Assembly (NCBI GenBank): GCA_947565255.1
Contig: CANOFI010000121.1
Span: forward strand, 1 to 7,087
Origin: an uncultured Lachnospiraceae bacterium
Lineage (GTDB): Bacteria; Bacillota; Clostridia; Lachnospirales; Lachnospiraceae
DNA length: 7,087 nt
Direction: 5' to 3'
Shown here: piece by piece, positions 6,597 to 7,087 of the stretch
How the letters are laid out: the number at the start of each line of letters is the position of its first letter
Position numbering within the stretch: the first letter of the stretch is position 1
Notes under the pieces: generated by a model
The model's input: the letters and a program-made list of their open reading frames with translations, nothing else
Told to the model about the DNA's origin: nothing
Databases searched by the model: none
Translations under genes and position numbers: made by a program

Positions 6597-7037
6597 ATCG
6601 AATTGGGAGAATCGCAGAGTACGCTTTCGGATACGGTGTCCGAACAGAGCCAGACCATCAAGAAACAGCCAACCCAGACATTTATGGAAAAAGCGATACA
6701 GACTGCCACACAGCTTATAAGCGGCGGTCTTGGCGGTTATGTTGTTATTCGCAGTAGCAGCGGCGGAAAATATCCGGATGAGATTCTTATTATGGATGAT
6801 CCGAACATTGAAAAAGCAACAAAAGTATGGAGATGGAATAAGGGAGGACTTGGATATTCCCCTACAGGATATAACGGTCCTTACACGACAGCAATCACAC
6901 AGGATGGTTCTATTGTGGCTGATTTCATTAACACCGGTCATCTTACAGCCAGCATTATCCAAGGCGGAACATTGACAGTTGGTGGCTTTGATAATACCAA
7001 CGGAAACATAGAAGTCAGAGATGCAAAAAATAATCTT
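6591..7037 (+). CDS. Phage tail protein fragment (tail endopeptidase / minor structural type)
   Basis: A plus-strand frame, open from before 6591 to the window end, reads ITIELGESQSTLSDTV, then MEKAIQTATQLISGGLGGYVV, then WRWNKGGLGYSPTGYNGPY and GSIVADFINTGHLTASIIQGG, ending NTNGNIEVRDAKNN. The pattern IELG...GGYVV...GLGYS.TGYNGP...G.I.ADFI.TG.L.A..I is characteristic of siphophage tail or baseplate proteins in Firmicutes prophages, which help bind or penetrate the host envelope. Only about 150 internal residues are present. There is no start codon or ribosome site, no stop, and no other phage gene beside it. Both ends stop inside other genes, on the left a chemoreceptor and on the right a topoisomerase-like piece. 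It is a fragment, either joined in error or rearranged. The family call is by eye from motifs. Confidence 0.8.
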
Positions 7038-7087
7038 CTTTGTATTTGTACATTCAGGGAATCCCGGACAAGCAAGAAATCTGCCAA
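7035..7087 (-). CDS. topA: DNA topoisomerase I C4 zinc-finger fragment
   Basis: The minus strand at the right edge translates as GRFLACPGFPECTNTKKI. This is the second half of the topoisomerase C4 zinc finger (two of four Cys ligands, Cys codons at 7070-7068 and 7052-7050), in the form typical of bacterial TopA (consensus like GRFLACSGFPECKNTKPI). After about 7035 the frame passes into antisense of the phage fragment (IFCISDFY) and the similarity ends. Only about 17 residues are visible. Another protein carrying the same finger remains possible, but the NTK ending favours TopA. Confidence 0.65.

Noticed and set aside
6597..6709. N-terminal extension of the chemoreceptor frame to an ATG at 6709, with a hydrophobic stretch resembling a membrane helix
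   Set aside because: These residues are the reverse complement of the phage tail coding sequence; the hydrophobicity is an antisense by-product.
6730..6975. Plus-strand 81-residue frame starting MAVMLLFAVAAAENI as a small secreted protein
   Set aside because: It overlaps the phage tail frame in a different phase and resembles no family; the tail frame explains the sequence.
1..7087. CRISPR arrays, tRNA or rRNA genes, insertion sequences, retron or diversity-generating elements
   Set aside because: No regular repeats, cloverleaf sequences, transposase or reverse transcriptase motifs were seen on either strand.

Overview
The window looks like a chromosomal segment of a Gram-positive, low-to-moderate GC anaerobe of the Clostridia, probably Lachnospiraceae. 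This is inferred from the gene order rpsF-ssb-rpsR-(membrane gene)-gdpP-rplI-dnaB, the strong AGGAGG-type ribosome binding sites, and the character of the proteins. No database search was possible, so the taxon is an inference.

Positions 1 to about 5530 hold one co-directional minus-strand cluster. A good sigma-A-like promoter (5498-5526) precedes rpsF (S6), ssb and rpsR (S18). A 12-bp-stem terminator or attenuator (4297-4328) then separates rpsR from a small four-helix membrane protein of unknown function. A second, extended -10 promoter overlaps the stop codon of that membrane gene and probably drives gdpP (c-di-AMP phosphodiesterase), rplI (L9) and dnaB (replicative helicase). dnaB runs off the left edge, about 50 residues short of its expected end. 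The cluster couples ribosome assembly (S6, S18, L9), replication and single-strand DNA handling (SSB, DnaB), and c-di-AMP turnover (GdpP).

Positions 5615 to about 6595 hold the C-terminal two thirds of a chemoreceptor (HAMP-like region plus the full signalling hairpin), also on the minus strand. Its N-terminal sensor and membrane part is missing. At about 6588-6602 the sequence changes abruptly to a plus-strand fragment of a phage tail protein. At about 7030-7042 it changes again to a minus-strand fragment matching the C4 zinc finger of DNA topoisomerase I. Three unrelated gene pieces, none with both ends, lie within the last ~500 bases. This is most simply a chimeric contig end, although a real rearrangement cannot be excluded from sequence alone.

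I found no convincing new biological system. The points most worth a second look are the double junction at the right end, the attenuator and promoter arrangement around the unknown membrane gene, and a one-residue deletion in the conserved rRNA-binding signature of L9.
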